From the NCBI RefSeq assembly GCF_010093815.1, contig NW_022985573.1:186928-250927 (forward strand): a stretch of 64,000 nucleotides of DNA. The letters are read 5' to 3'. This DNA comes from Pseudovirgaria hyperparasitica. Its lineage: Eukaryota > Ascomycota > Dothideomycetes > Acrospermales > Acrospermaceae. How positions within the stretch are numbered: the stretch's first letter is position 1; each line of letters opens with the position of its first letter. Under the pieces are notes generated by a model. It ran no database searches. It was given only the letters and a program-made list of their open reading frames with translations, and was not told where the DNA came from. The position numbers were made by a program, and so were the translations under genes. Positions 45,477 through 55,714 of the stretch are shown one piece after another.

Positions 45477-46601
45477 TCAGACGCGGACCATGTTGCCTGT
45501 TTGTAAAGTCTCGTCTCTCTGTGTTTCAGCTTCTTTGCGTTGCTCATCGTCCAGCTTCCTCATCCAATGGCAGTACACACTGTCATGACCCTCGTGCATC
45601 TCTTTGATCCAGAAGTTGGCGTGGAAGAACGATGGCCTTGGTGGAACGGGGTCGTCCTTTTCGTAGCCTTCCAACTGCCGAGCCTTACAGCCCTGGATTG
45701 TACCTTGACTTCCGTACTCACCGCAGAGCCAGGCATACGCTTTTTCGATAGGCTTTTCGATGTAACCTAGCTCGGCGTATTCGCGTTGATGCATCCAGTA
45801 GGTAATAGGGTGAGGGCGAGTTTCGGAGTCATCGAAGAGTTCGGTTTCGGCAAAATCAGTAATGACAGGAATAAGCTCAGAGGACGAAGTTTCTCGGAGG
45901 ATAATGTTGCGTGGTGGAATGTTCCTAATGCAGATGCCATTCTTCCAAAGGTTCGAGACGCCGTCGATAATTTTTATCATAACCTTTCGTTTAGTTTCGG
46001 GGGACGCTTGAAGCTTGTCGAGATGGCACCCTTTGATGTATTCCATGACAACAACTTTGTGGAATTCCTCTCTTGGGTAGGGATAGGGATGAGCATCATC
46101 ATCAAAGTTAGCGTAGAATATTGGAGTTACACTCTCCTCATTGCAACGTTGTAGGGCGGTGACCTCTTGACTGTTTGCAGCTTTCAAGGCTTCTACGACA
46201 TCAGAACGTGTAATCGAACCGGACTCATTATCAGTAAAGGGTGTTGCATAGTACTTCGTACTGAAAATCTTGACGACAAGAACCTGTCCTGGGCGGAAGC
46301 CTAACACTCCATCTGGGTTGGCAGCATCTTTCATCACAACAACTTTCCAGACTTGTGCGCAATTTTTGCCGTGCGCGAGCTTCTTCTTGCGCTTGAGTTT
46401 CAGCTTTGCGTCTGTGTTCGGGAGTGTGAGGGTGAGGTCGGCCGCTGATTCTGGCTCTTGTTGAGACGCCTCTCGTTCCTTTGGAGGAGTTATTGGTAGA
46501 GTGGTAGAGAGCTCTGGTGTTGATGAGAGACTCATCTCGCTCGGGGGCTTCATTTCTTCGTCTGAGTCCAGCATGCTGAGAGGAATGCGACGTGGAGTCA
46601 T
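45477..46601 (-). CDS. Protein-kinase-fold protein with degenerate catalytic loop (374 aa)
   Basis: A minus-strand frame. I start at the ATG at 46601 (MTPRRIPLSML); the frame is open to 46829, but that extension looks non-coding. Residues 1-95 are a Ser/Pro/Glu-rich tail ending in a Lys/Arg cluster. The kinase-like part follows: QVWKVVVM, a VLVVKIFS strand with the candidate ATP-binding Lys, a helix with EVTALQRCNEES, the hinge KVVVMEYIKGCHL, and then GICIRNIPPRNIIL where active kinases have HxDxxxxNxxL. The catalytic Asp is therefore not in its usual place. VITDFAET stands where DFG is expected. It is probably a pseudokinase or a divergent fungal kinase-like family member, cytosolic. The frame has no internal stops. 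Downstream, QLEGYEKDDP and a Trp/His-rich C-terminus look ordinary. Confidence 0.75.
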   Translation of the reverse strand: MTPRRIPLSMLDSDEEMKPPSEMSLSSTPELSTTLPITPPKEREASQQEPESAADLTLTLPNTDAKLKLKRKKKLAHGKNCAQVWKVVVMKDAANPDGVLGFRPGQVLVVKIFSTKYYATPFTDNESGSITRSDVVEALKAANSQEVTALQRCNEESVTPIFYANFDDDAHPYPYPREEFHKVVVMEYIKGCHLDKLQASPETKRKVMIKIIDGVSNLWKNGICIRNIPPRNIILRETSSSELIPVITDFAETELFDDSETRPHPITYWMHQREYAELGYIEKPIEKAYAWLCGEYGSQGTIQGCKARQLEGYEKDDPVPPRPSFFHANFWIKEMHEGHDSVYCHWMRKLDDEQRKEAETQRDETLQTGNMVRV

Positions 46602-46948
46602 TGATGGCTCGTAAGGGAATGATGGAGGAAGAAGGAAAAGGCACCCAGGAGCGGCACGTGCGAAAGATCGTTTGTGGCTTTGTTTCCCACGCAAGTCACC
46701 TGTGGATGGTCCCCTCCAGGTGATGTGGTTTGTTCTCCGCCTAAGACGTGTTACGGAGAGTAAATATTCGTGATTGCATGGCATGTCTGCACATACAAGA
46801 TTGAGACGCCGAGCTCGGGCTTCGGACACAGTACTTGAAGTCGGGGCGGGACGCTCGAAGCATGTCGTCGGAGTGCATAGGTATGCGTCCGAAAGATCCT
46901 TTGTGTGGACAACGAAGGAGAATGAATAGGTTTCTCGTAAGGCAGTAA
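46602..46948. other. Upstream region of the kinase-like gene
   Basis: Open minus-strand frame to 46829 but with Arg-rich, non-conserved-looking content; probably 5' untranslated region and promoter. Confidence 0.35.
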
Positions 46949-47153
46949 TGTATACCTCAGGCAGGATACATACCTCAGGCAGGATACATATCTCAGGCAG
47001 AATATATACCTCAGGCCGGAGTGTATACCTCAGGCCGCAGTGTATACCTCAGGCTGTAGTGTATACCTTAGGCCGGAGTGTATACCTCAGGCCGGATGTA
47101 TACCTCAGGCCGCAGTGTATACCTCAGGCTGTTGTGTATACCTTAGGCGACAA
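46949..47153. repeat. About 18-bp minisatellite, about 11 copies
   Basis: Units around GTATACCTCAGGCCGSA with lengths of 17-19 bp. The first three units differ (ATACATACCTCAGGCAGG) from the later ones, so two subtypes are present. The plus-strand ORFs here come from the repeat. Confidence 0.9.
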
Positions 47154-47199
47154 GGCCTAAATGCCGGGCCGACCTCGGGCGCAGCGTCGAAGGTGGTAA

Positions 47200-47760
47200 A
47201 CTTTCTGCTTGTGCTTACTAAGACCCTGTATAGCCGTATCAAGTCTTCAAGCCAGCGAGGTCCACATGTCTCTCGGATGTCCGCTTGCCATTGGCAATTA
47301 CTGTTCTTCATACCAACGGCTCCATTGCTGAGACCCATGCTCATTCTGTTCGAAAGATCCCGAGAAGCACTCGTCCGAGGGCTATAGTATACGATATCAT
47401 CATACATCTCCCACACGGAGAACACGAGTCTCGACGTGGCTTTTATCCAGCAAGCATCTATCTCACAAGAATGAGCATCATGTCGTCCAGTGATATCTCT
47501 TTGTATGCCAGTGTCCAGGCGTCTTGCGTACTTGTGTCATCGATAAATTCAAATGTCGGAGGACTCGCGCCTCTGCGAAGAAGCCAGTAAATATATCCTT
47601 GGGAAAATATGTCCCACCGTTAAGCTTGCGAAATGTGACGAGGCCATGGTTCTGCACAGCCTCTATACGGTGATTAGGAATGTTCGTCATGTACGCGTAC
47701 AGTCCCACCGAACTTATGATGGTGGTCGTCCGCATGTCTGAGCGGAATTCACGAGCTCCG
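47200..47760 (-). pseudogene. Relic of a hypothetical gene
   Basis: On the minus strand, one frame around 47615-47460 reads GYIYWLLRRGASPPTFEF, IDDTSTQDAWTLAYKEISL and DDMMLILVR and then a stop. The same frame continues as plausible protein text through several further stops to about 47200. The start could not be placed. It reads like a decayed gene of unknown family; support is only the protein-like composition. Confidence 0.3.
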
Positions 47761-50345
47761 TGATCTGTTAACACTGAGGTCCATTATAACCCAATGGAGG
47801 GAGACGCGACTCACCTCTTACCCAATAATCCATCGCGTTCATGCTAACAATACATGCTAACAATCCTCTGATCAGCATGGTACAGCCTTAGGGGGCCCCA
47901 AGTTGTATCTATCATGCTCAACGATACGGAGCCAGGTAACGCTCATGTCAGGTCTCCTCTGAGACGAAGAATATACTGATTGCTTTGACTGTGTAAGCGG
48001 TGATGATACTGAAGGAGTCAAGTATAATCATCCTCAGGCGGATTGTAGACGTCATTCGACACCTGCGGCTGGTAAACCATTTCGCCAGCCAAGCTTCGGC
48101 ATATGGATGGAGCGTGCTGGTAACCTTCTTTTCTAAGCTTCTAAAAGAAATTAGCGTCCTGCAAGATCTCATCTTAATAGAGGATTTGGTATTTACACGA
48201 CATATAAGTAATGTCGAAAGTGACGCAAACCGTAAGCATAAAATAAGCAGCTAACCAGCCTCCACTCACCTAGGCTTTGCAAAATGTCCGCCATTTTCAG
48301 TCCTTGAACAGACATGCTATAAAAGAGAATCAAAGACTACGCACGTTAGCTCTAAAATTCGTGGAGTCGTTGCGACAGGAATGTAATGGTAGTAGTTGGT
48401 GGGGATGGTTGGAGTTGGTCGTGTGGTCCTTCGCAGGCGAAACAAAACAAGTGCACTTCTAGGGTCTTGGCATGCATTTGATTTTTATGAAATGCATAAG
48501 TCCTGTCTACTACCGAACCGTAGCTAACAATTAGACGTAGTTCCTTTCGTGGCGCGTAACATGCGCGATGCAATCAAGGATTAGAAGTTAGACAAACGTG
48601 CATTGACAATTCAGTCTACGATCTTCACCTATCATTCATTCTCTGCCAGTTGTTCAAGGGTGACTGCTACAGTCATTTCGCAAGCAGTGATCGCGGTAGA
48701 GTGCAAATTTGTTGAAGATACCATGCCTCGACCACGGTCTGGGACAGATTGTAAAATACTTCTAGTAGCCTCAAGACATTAGGACTCGCCAACAGTTGTC
48801 AATGAATCAAAAGATACACGATTCGGTGACGTGAACGAGTGTTCGGCGTCCTCGTCTTACTACTCGTCAGAGTCGCACTCTCGTAATCAACCTCCATCTA
48901 CGCAGTCCAAGATCAACCCAAGTGCTCCTCGAAGTCGTCATCCCACCACGTCCATTCAACTATCCCTTTTCATATTAGGCCACCTATGCTTACTCTATAC
49001 TTCTAATAGTTCCTCTTTCTTACATCGTCCCCTGCAAGACCATTCGAGAGAACGCTATCTAGACAGGCGATGAATCTCTTAAGATCTCACCGCTGACGTA
49101 CAAGTTACAACGAGAGTTACAGTTCAAGAGAAAGGCAATATCTAGCATGTCAATGCCCCTTGGTCTTGACGAGAACAAGAGAGAAGAATAGGCCACTGCT
49201 AGGACGGTTGTTCCCTATGCATTTGGTCATGAATGAACTCTACTTGCTCCTGACGGCCAAAACACCACCACCGTTGCAGTTACACCGCTCTCACTTGATG
49301 AGTCTGAGTTAGAAGAATTGGGAGGTATACCGCCGCTTGTCACATCCTGCTGTGAGTTACGCGTTTCTACTGTACAATTTCCCCTAGCTTATAGGCGACA
49401 GGACAGCTTGTGAATAACTTCCATATGGTACGATGTGCGAAAGGGAAATCCGACAGGGCTCCAACCTTGGGCATTCATATGGTTGGTACTATGCATTTTA
49501 CGAACTCCTTCAATATACACCTCGTCTAGGAAATGACGGATCCTCGACCCGACATCGATAGCACGTGGGTATTTCGATCCTGCTTGGAATTGTACGTCGA
49601 TGTCTTTAGCCTTTTCTTCTTCTGCTTTAAGTTTATGGTATTCGTGCCACGGCCAATCGCTATGTACAAGAAGTCATTATCAAGTATCAACTACCGTTAA
49701 AATCACTTGTTCCAGGGAGAGCCAGCGACTGCGGTATCAAGCACAGTCTCTGTCTTGTGGAGAACGACATCATTATGATGTCGATTTTACTGATATCCAT
49801 GAATTGGACTGCTGGTCGCCCTCCTAACAATGTCCATGTTGTTGGGCTTGCCTTTGGATACGCTCTTCTTCGGCTCCTTTATTGGTACACCATCTTCTGC
49901 GGGATCCTGAAACAAGGACAACCTATAAACTATATCAAAGTGTGAACTCAGTCGTATCACCGTCGGCACAAGTCATCCGCCATCGGTTGTGTTTAGGATG
50001 CCGATTGCGCATATAAAGTCGATTGTCGGCTGCTTGAGCTTCGTCGCTATGTATTTCCAACGGATGAGATAGTAAATAGTCGTGTTATATTGTCAGACTA
50101 CTCAATCACTCGTGAGGTCGGATGAAATGCGAAATATTGTGAGATGTATTGTTGTATGGCCTATACTTGGGCACTAACTACCCTAAGTCTTAACGAGTGG
50201 TGTAACAGCCACACGTATGCTTAAGAAGGGGGACCTATTACTTCTTGTTCTGATATTCTCGTAAGTCAACATATAGTCTATGCGATAGAGTTAAACCCTC
50301 GTGTAGATCTTGTACGGATTCAGGCCATAGCTATATATATACAAA
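47761..50345. other. Long stretch without recognisable genes
   Basis: About 2.6 kb with only short closed frames on both strands (for example 48831-49073, 49600-49945). Normal to slightly low GC. Old decayed genes may be present, but I could not support any. Confidence 0.4.
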
Positions 50346-51550
50346 GTGGTATTCCCTAATCGAATGCACAAGTCGCTAGCGGTGGCAGATGTCACCATAG
50401 AAGAATACTGCGAAATACAATGGCCTCCAAGCAAGGCATCGTTGAATGTATATCCTACGATTCGTCTAGAAGAATACATTATACTTGACCGGGCATCCGA
50501 CTTCGAAGACGATGGCGAAAGAGACGGTGGTAATCCTTTCAACCTCACGAGGGCAGGTCACAAATTCGCCTCGGGTTCTACCCTAGGAGCATCTGAATCG
50601 AGCTTTACCACGGAACTATAGGTGTAACATGATACCATAGATTCGAGAATGACGAACCACTCTGCGTCTCCATCCCAAACGGAGCTTACTACGAAACTAA
50701 AGGAGCAGACCAACACTAGCATATCCATGATGCCAGAGCGGGTCATCATCTTACAGTGTTTGACTAAGTCATCATCTAACCTAAGAGTGACCACGATGCT
50801 AGAGCAGGTCAACAACTTGTAGTATGGACTGAAACCCCACGTAAGATTCTAAGTTTAGATTGGGCAGTCTTTCAAGCCTAGCAAAGGAATCATGATTTGC
50901 TGGTTAATAGACTGAATTCTTTACCGAAGAGGACCAAAAGAGGAGCCATAGTTTTGGTACTGCTTTCAAAATTCCAGGACCAATCAGCCCTGGGACTACA
51001 ACTATATGGAGAGATCGCTGAGGCTAGGGCTGCTGAAGCAGAAATTCTTATCCAGCTGCAACGTCCCTCAACCATAGAAGTGCCGTATTCTCGAGAGGTT
51101 CACCGGAAGCTTGAATACCTAAGTCGCAAGTTCATTGAAGTCCCGATGGAGGTCTATTTGACTTGGAACCATTAGAGGACGGTAATGATTGCCACTCAGA
51201 GCCACCGGCTCTCATAAACTAACAGAATAGCTGCGATTAAGAGTATCAAAGCACAAATGCCTAGAACTCTGGCGCTATGAAGATCAATCTTCCTATCTAT
51301 ACTATTGTCCCTAACACCACTTATGGCTATGCGAATTACCTATTGTATGGACTACCATACCTCAATGGATCTCTCTGGTACGGCCCTACTCATCGCCTTT
51401 CGATTTCAACCTCCCAACTCGGCACTGATAGATATGTCATTGTTTAGTTGCTATAGACTAACGTCACAATCCTTTGTCAAGAGTATATCTCTCAATAAAA
51501 CCTTGTGGGGACTGTTCTCCGAAGTACGCGCCCAGCCACTGTCTTTTTAG
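50346..51550 (+). pseudogene. Decayed hypothetical gene left of the viral fossil
   Basis: A plus-strand frame from about 50346 reads protein-like (MHKSLAVADVTIEEYCEIQW, YPTIRLEEYIILDRASDFED) and continues past TAG and TAA codons with coherent text (TNHSASPSQTELTTKL). Near 50,815 the coherent text passes to another frame (RTKRGAIVLVLLSKFQDQSA, LYGEIAEARAAEAEILIQLQ, YSREVHRKLEYLSRKFIEVP), which goes on through TAG, TAA and TGA codons to 51550 with hydrophobic, possibly membrane-spanning segments (SIFLSILLSLTPLMAMRI). Most stops read as former CAA, CAG or CGA. It was a host-like gene of about 400 codons, family unknown. It ends within about 70 bp of the viral fossil. Confidence 0.45.
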
Positions 51551-51612
51551 TATGTAATCTGTGTGAGTTGCAACTTTTCGAGGCCGCCATAGTACAGATC
51601 TCTGTGAGTTTA

Positions 51613-53446
51613 GTAATACCGCGAGAAGACTACTGGCAGCGCTACTGTCACCAAAGTCATCAAGACGTCGCCGCACGCCAGGAAGTTCGAAAACGTGCCC
51701 TTGTCGTACAAGACGCTCCCAGCCTTTCTCGAGATCCCCTTAATCTACGTCATTATCGACCGCTCGACGTCGTACTTTAGCACCCTCACGCCCCTCCTAG
51801 TGCTCACCCTCTGCGCGTTAATGTTGGGGTTGATTGCGATGTACGACTACTTATCGAGCTCTATCTTATATAGCTCCTCGAACCTCCCTACCCCTACCGT
51901 CACGATTAACTTCCTCTCGTCTACTAGCCTGGGCCTCGGCCCGCTCTTACACTACCTTCCTTATCTTAATCGACATCTGCGTGACATCGTATAAGATCGT
52001 CGACAAGTTGGTGTTCCCTAAAGCGCTTATGAATGCCCTTATAACTATCTTAGGCATGTGGGGTTTCTTCTTACCCATCCTCTTTATAAGGTCCTTAAGT
52101 AATACGGAGTCGTTCTCGAAGGGGACCACGGTTATCTCGTAAATGATGTTATCCACCATGCTCTTAGGGGCTTTATAGCACGTGACCTTGTCCTTTAAGT
52201 TAGTCGCGACGAGAGGGCGGTTCTTACATAATAAGTTAACCGTGGGCTGCTTTAACCTAAGCGTCTTATAGGGCTTCACGCAGACTATGCCGTCGAATTA
52301 TAACCTGTAGCTGAACGTTTTGAGGACCTCCGTGATCGAGCTCTAGAATTTTATCGTCCTTATCTCCGGAACGCAAGTCTCGAGCCCATGCTCCCCGAGG
52401 TACTACCTAGCCTTATTCTTAACGCGCCCGTTCCCAGCGAGCATGTGGATGTACATGGGCATCCTATTAAGTATCATCTCTACGACCAAGACGTCGGGGG
52501 TATTCGTAATCTGCATGAATAGTAAGTAGGTGCTCTTCATCCTGCACGTGACTATGATAAGGTTAGTATCGGAGGGTGATTATATAGCCGCCGTGGTAGT
52601 AGAACACATACATCTTTATGCCGTCCACCTTATGTATAAAGTACCCCTCGTGCCCATCGAGATTGGAGACGTCCACTATATTGTGGTCTAAGTTCCTCGC
52701 CTCGTTTATAGAGTCACGGTTGATCTACTTAGTTATCTTCGTGTGGCTCCCTAGGAAGGAGACGCTGTAACTCGTGATCACCCTTAAGTTGTTCGTTAAG
52801 TAGTCCTTCTCGAACTCTATCTCGCACGCGTAGCTGGTCCCTAGGTGGCCCTTATACTCCGTCGCGTTCGAGTGCGCAGTCGCCGAGCGCATGTTAATCT
52901 TAAGGGACTTCTAAGTCATACTCGTATAGGTCTACACCTTATAGATCGTCCCCTCGAAGTCGAACTCTAATAAGTTAGCTAGATGAAGCTAGGCATAAAC
53001 TTAATCTTAGTCACGGGCACCTTCACGGTCTTCTCCCTAGCATTCCTGACCCTTACCTACACGTTCGTGTTATATGGCTCGCCCTACTAGAGTGTGTAGG
53101 ACTGCTCCTTGTAGTTCGTGACTACCACAGCCCTACCGAGCTTCTTCTTCTCCACGTTCTTCCACACCGCTTTAGCCATCCCGCTGCTAAACCTCATCTC
53201 GATCTTTTCGTAAGGGTCGTCCGACATGGAGGTGATGTTGCACGCCCTCGTCGGCTCCACAGGCCCGTCAATCAAGCGCGCCTTGAACGAGTTCTTGTTG
53301 TATAGCCCGGTGTCGTTCATCTTCGTTATCACCCTCCTTAATGAGTCCGACGGGCCTCTGCACTTACATATTATCATCTCGGCCGGTTCATCCGCCCTAA
53401 TCATCCTCATGTGCCTGATCTCGGCCTTCTCGGGGTCCTTGCTCAA
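51613..53446 (-). pseudogene. Fossil viral-type mRNA capping enzyme (triphosphatase, guanylyltransferase, methyltransferase)
   Basis: Minus-strand frames show the three parts of a large-virus capping enzyme in order. The triphosphatase part carries glutamate-rich strands (EKIEMRF near 53190; CEIEFEKD near 52820), as in metal-tunnel triphosphatases. The guanylyltransferase part carries KVDGIK near 52615-52632, the KxDG nucleophile motif, then FDGIV near 52300 and a TLRLKQPTVNLL stretch near 52240 that fits motif V (LKxKxxxTxDL). A methyltransferase-like glycine motif follows near 51870 (VGVGRFEEL). Poxvirus D1, African swine fever virus NP868R and killer-plasmid ORF3 share this architecture. 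The gene is a fossil, broken in roughly ten or more places; an intact 110-codon piece (52279-51947) and a 119-codon piece (53446-53087) remain. Identification rests on motifs, without database comparison. Confidence 0.7.
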
Positions 53447-53599
53447 TATGCCGAGCTAGTAGATGTTGGGTCGGTTGGTGGCCTCCATCGTGTACTAGTC
53501 TTATTATCGTACCGTTCTTCTAGATGTAGTGGTAGTAGTTAATAGGCTACTTCTAGTCGACCACGGTCGTGTATGTAGACCAGTGTCGTATTGCTAGCG
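53447..53599. promoter_or_regulatory. Divergent intergenic segment of the fossil
   Basis: About 150 bp between the two fossil genes. It must once have held both promoters. No specific motif was recognised. Confidence 0.35.
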
Positions 53600-55326
53600 T
53601 GTGTCTACGAGCTACCCCTGACGCTAACTATTAACCTCGAGAACTACCAGAGCAGCTTAAAGACAGTCTTCCGCTACTAGAACTACGACCACTACAAGAT
53701 GTGCCATATTAGCTATATTGAGTGCCTCGCGTGCAAGTAGAACATCTCGTCGAAGGTCATCTTGTGTAAGCACGCGCAGCCCGGGAAGGTATACATTACG
53801 AACGACGAGCTGCGGTCGACCGACGTAGTCAAGTAGGTAGGTAAGAGCGCGAAGTGGTCGCTAGACCTACACGACTACATGGACGTCATCACGGTCTATA
53901 ACTACCAGCCGGCCTGCCCGAAGACCGAGTAGGACTATACGTGGGACGAGGACGTCGAACTAACGTAGTTCTTCTCGAAGTTCTAGGTCTGGCGCAACGA
54001 AGGGGTCTACAACACGACATACATGATCGAAAAATATAGCGCCATCTAGTACATGAGGAGGTTCGCATGCCTCGGTTGCTTTATAACGCCTAGAAGACCT
54101 TCTACCACTCCCCTACTAGACCATGGAGAATGGGACGCCCTTTACGGCGAGGGAGGTCCTGGTCTGAGGCGGGGTGGCCAAGTTCGTTAGGTCGGTACAC
54201 AAGTACGTGTGGACCAACATCAACGTGGAGAACCTGAATGTGTACAAGGCGGACATTAACGACGCGAAGTCCCCAGTCCCGTGCAAGTAACACGACTACT
54301 GTCCCGGGCACTTGTGCTACGACGCGGACTTGGACAGCTACATGATACCATACGGGTTTGCCAGAGGCAATGAGGACACATATTCGGACAGTAGCTTGAA
54401 GAACCAGGCCGTCATGAGGTATGAGATCACGAACAGAGAGTTGGCGAACCACTACTACTCGAAGCTTGCGACTAAGCGCGGGATCTTAAGGAAGCAGAAC
54501 AACGGCACCAGGCCCGTGAACAGCTTCAGGCTCGTCGCGTCGCCCCCCCTAGCGGTGTCGTTCAGGAATGGGGTGCCGTGGAAGTTGCTCGACCGCGGCT
54601 ACGTGGAGGTCTCAAGGAGGGTCTTGTCGAAGGCGAACTTCATGCACCTCTCGCCCGACGGGTACTGCTCCGTGAGGAAGATCGAGGTGGGGGAGACGAT
54701 CATCGTGGGGAGATGCCCATCGCAGGGTAAGAACAGCACAGTGCCGCTTAAGGTGAAGTTGGCGCCGGAAGGAAGGGGTGGACTCGATCGCGATCCCGTG
54801 GGAGCTCTGTAGACTAACGAACGCGGACTTCGACGGGGACGAGGTGTGGGGGTTGGTGCCTATGACCGTGGCGGGATCCGAGGAGGTGGAGAAGAGGTGG
54901 TTCGAGATGTGGGAGTCGAACGAGGAGCAGACCGTCTTCAACAACGCATACGAGATGGGGGTCAGGAGCAACGTCAGCAGCGAGGTGGACCCGGCCATGT
55001 TGACGACCATGACGGTCAGGGAGATGTCCGCGCACAAGGGCGGGAAGAAGTACGACAGCATGATGCTCAAGCCTACGTCGTGGTCGCAAATGTATAAGGT
55101 CATGATGTCCAAGACCTACTGGCAGTCGTCCGTGACCAGGGGCGAGAACGGCATCTTCAACGTGTATATGGGTAGGAGCTCGTTGGCGGACCCCTACGGG
55201 TACATGAGAACGGGCATTATAATGGGGTGCTGCCTCAACGTCAACGACGACAGGGTAGGGATCAACTCTTACCAGATTCTCAAGGTCCCGAAGGCATTGA
55301 ACGAAAAACAGTCATGTAGCGTGCCA
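53600..55326 (+). pseudogene. Fossil DNA-dependent RNA polymerase largest subunit (RPB1 / beta-prime-like)
   Basis: Plus-strand frames contain the hallmark catalytic motif NADFDGDE at 54820-54843, whose three Asp bind the active-site magnesium in all multisubunit RNA polymerases. About 100 bases upstream, GRCPSQGKNS corresponds to the usual GRQPSLHKxS block, and further upstream are Cys/His pairs (CLACK, CKHAQPGK near 53740-53780) that may be an N-terminal zinc site. The distance from the presumed start to the catalytic motif (about 400 codons) suits RPB1. After the motif the residues VWGLVP replace the common MNLHVP, and the text continues to 55326 without reaching the usual full length (over 1,300 residues), so the 3' half is absent. 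The fossil is broken in several places. It is too divergent to be the host's own Pol I, II or III subunit, which is inferred from the motif surroundings. Confidence 0.8.
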
Positions 55327-55714
55327 TAATGGCGAACCTGGAGTTGTGCGATACCGTACGGCGAAGTGCTATGAATCTATTGGTGAAAGTAAGACTGAGA
55401 AAGAGATGATACACCGGAATGGCACTTAAAGATGAATTCAGATTCGATTAAGCGAGGACAACAGGAGAGTCAGGCGATAAGAGATGATATCGAAATGCGA
55501 CTGGAGTGCATGCGAGCAAACAAGAGACAAAAATATCTATGAGGCGTCATAGAACAAGTTGCTAAGCCAGTTTCGACGACCGTTAGAAGCAAGCCTTCAT
55601 GACTAGGGGATCATGAGCGATGTTAATCAATCTCTTTCGGTCGTAATCTTCCATCAATAATAAAACATCTCTTTTAAGTTAAGACTGGCAACGTCGAGCC
55701 TCGCATATTACAGG
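55327..55714. other. Spacer right of the viral fossil
   Basis: No gene recognised. Base composition returns abruptly from the GC-rich fossil to AT-richer host-like DNA at about 55,330, which marks the junction. Confidence 0.4.

Larger units (their letters stand above)
51613..55326. mobile_element. Fossil of a viral or linear-plasmid-like transcription module
   Basis: Two divergent, broken genes with no fungal counterpart in this arrangement: a capping enzyme (minus strand) and the largest subunit of a multisubunit RNA polymerase (plus strand), separated by about 0.15 kb. Such pairs belong to elements that transcribe in the cytoplasm, namely large eukaryotic DNA viruses or killer-plasmid-like linear plasmids. 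No capsid, DNA polymerase or helicase gene and no terminal repeats were found in the window, so this is a fragment. It is broken in well over ten places in total. Codon bias toward C/G-ended codons in the right part differs from the neighbours. The age is not ancient: motifs are still crisp. Confidence 0.75.

Noticed and set aside
53226-53459. Plus-strand ORF of 77 codons at the start of the capping-enzyme fossil
   Set aside because: It is antisense to the triphosphatase-like region; its hydrophobic look comes from complementing charged codons.
54612-55112. Minus-strand ORFs across the RNA polymerase fossil
   Set aside because: They are antisense to the NADFDGDE-bearing strand and reflect GC-rich third positions.
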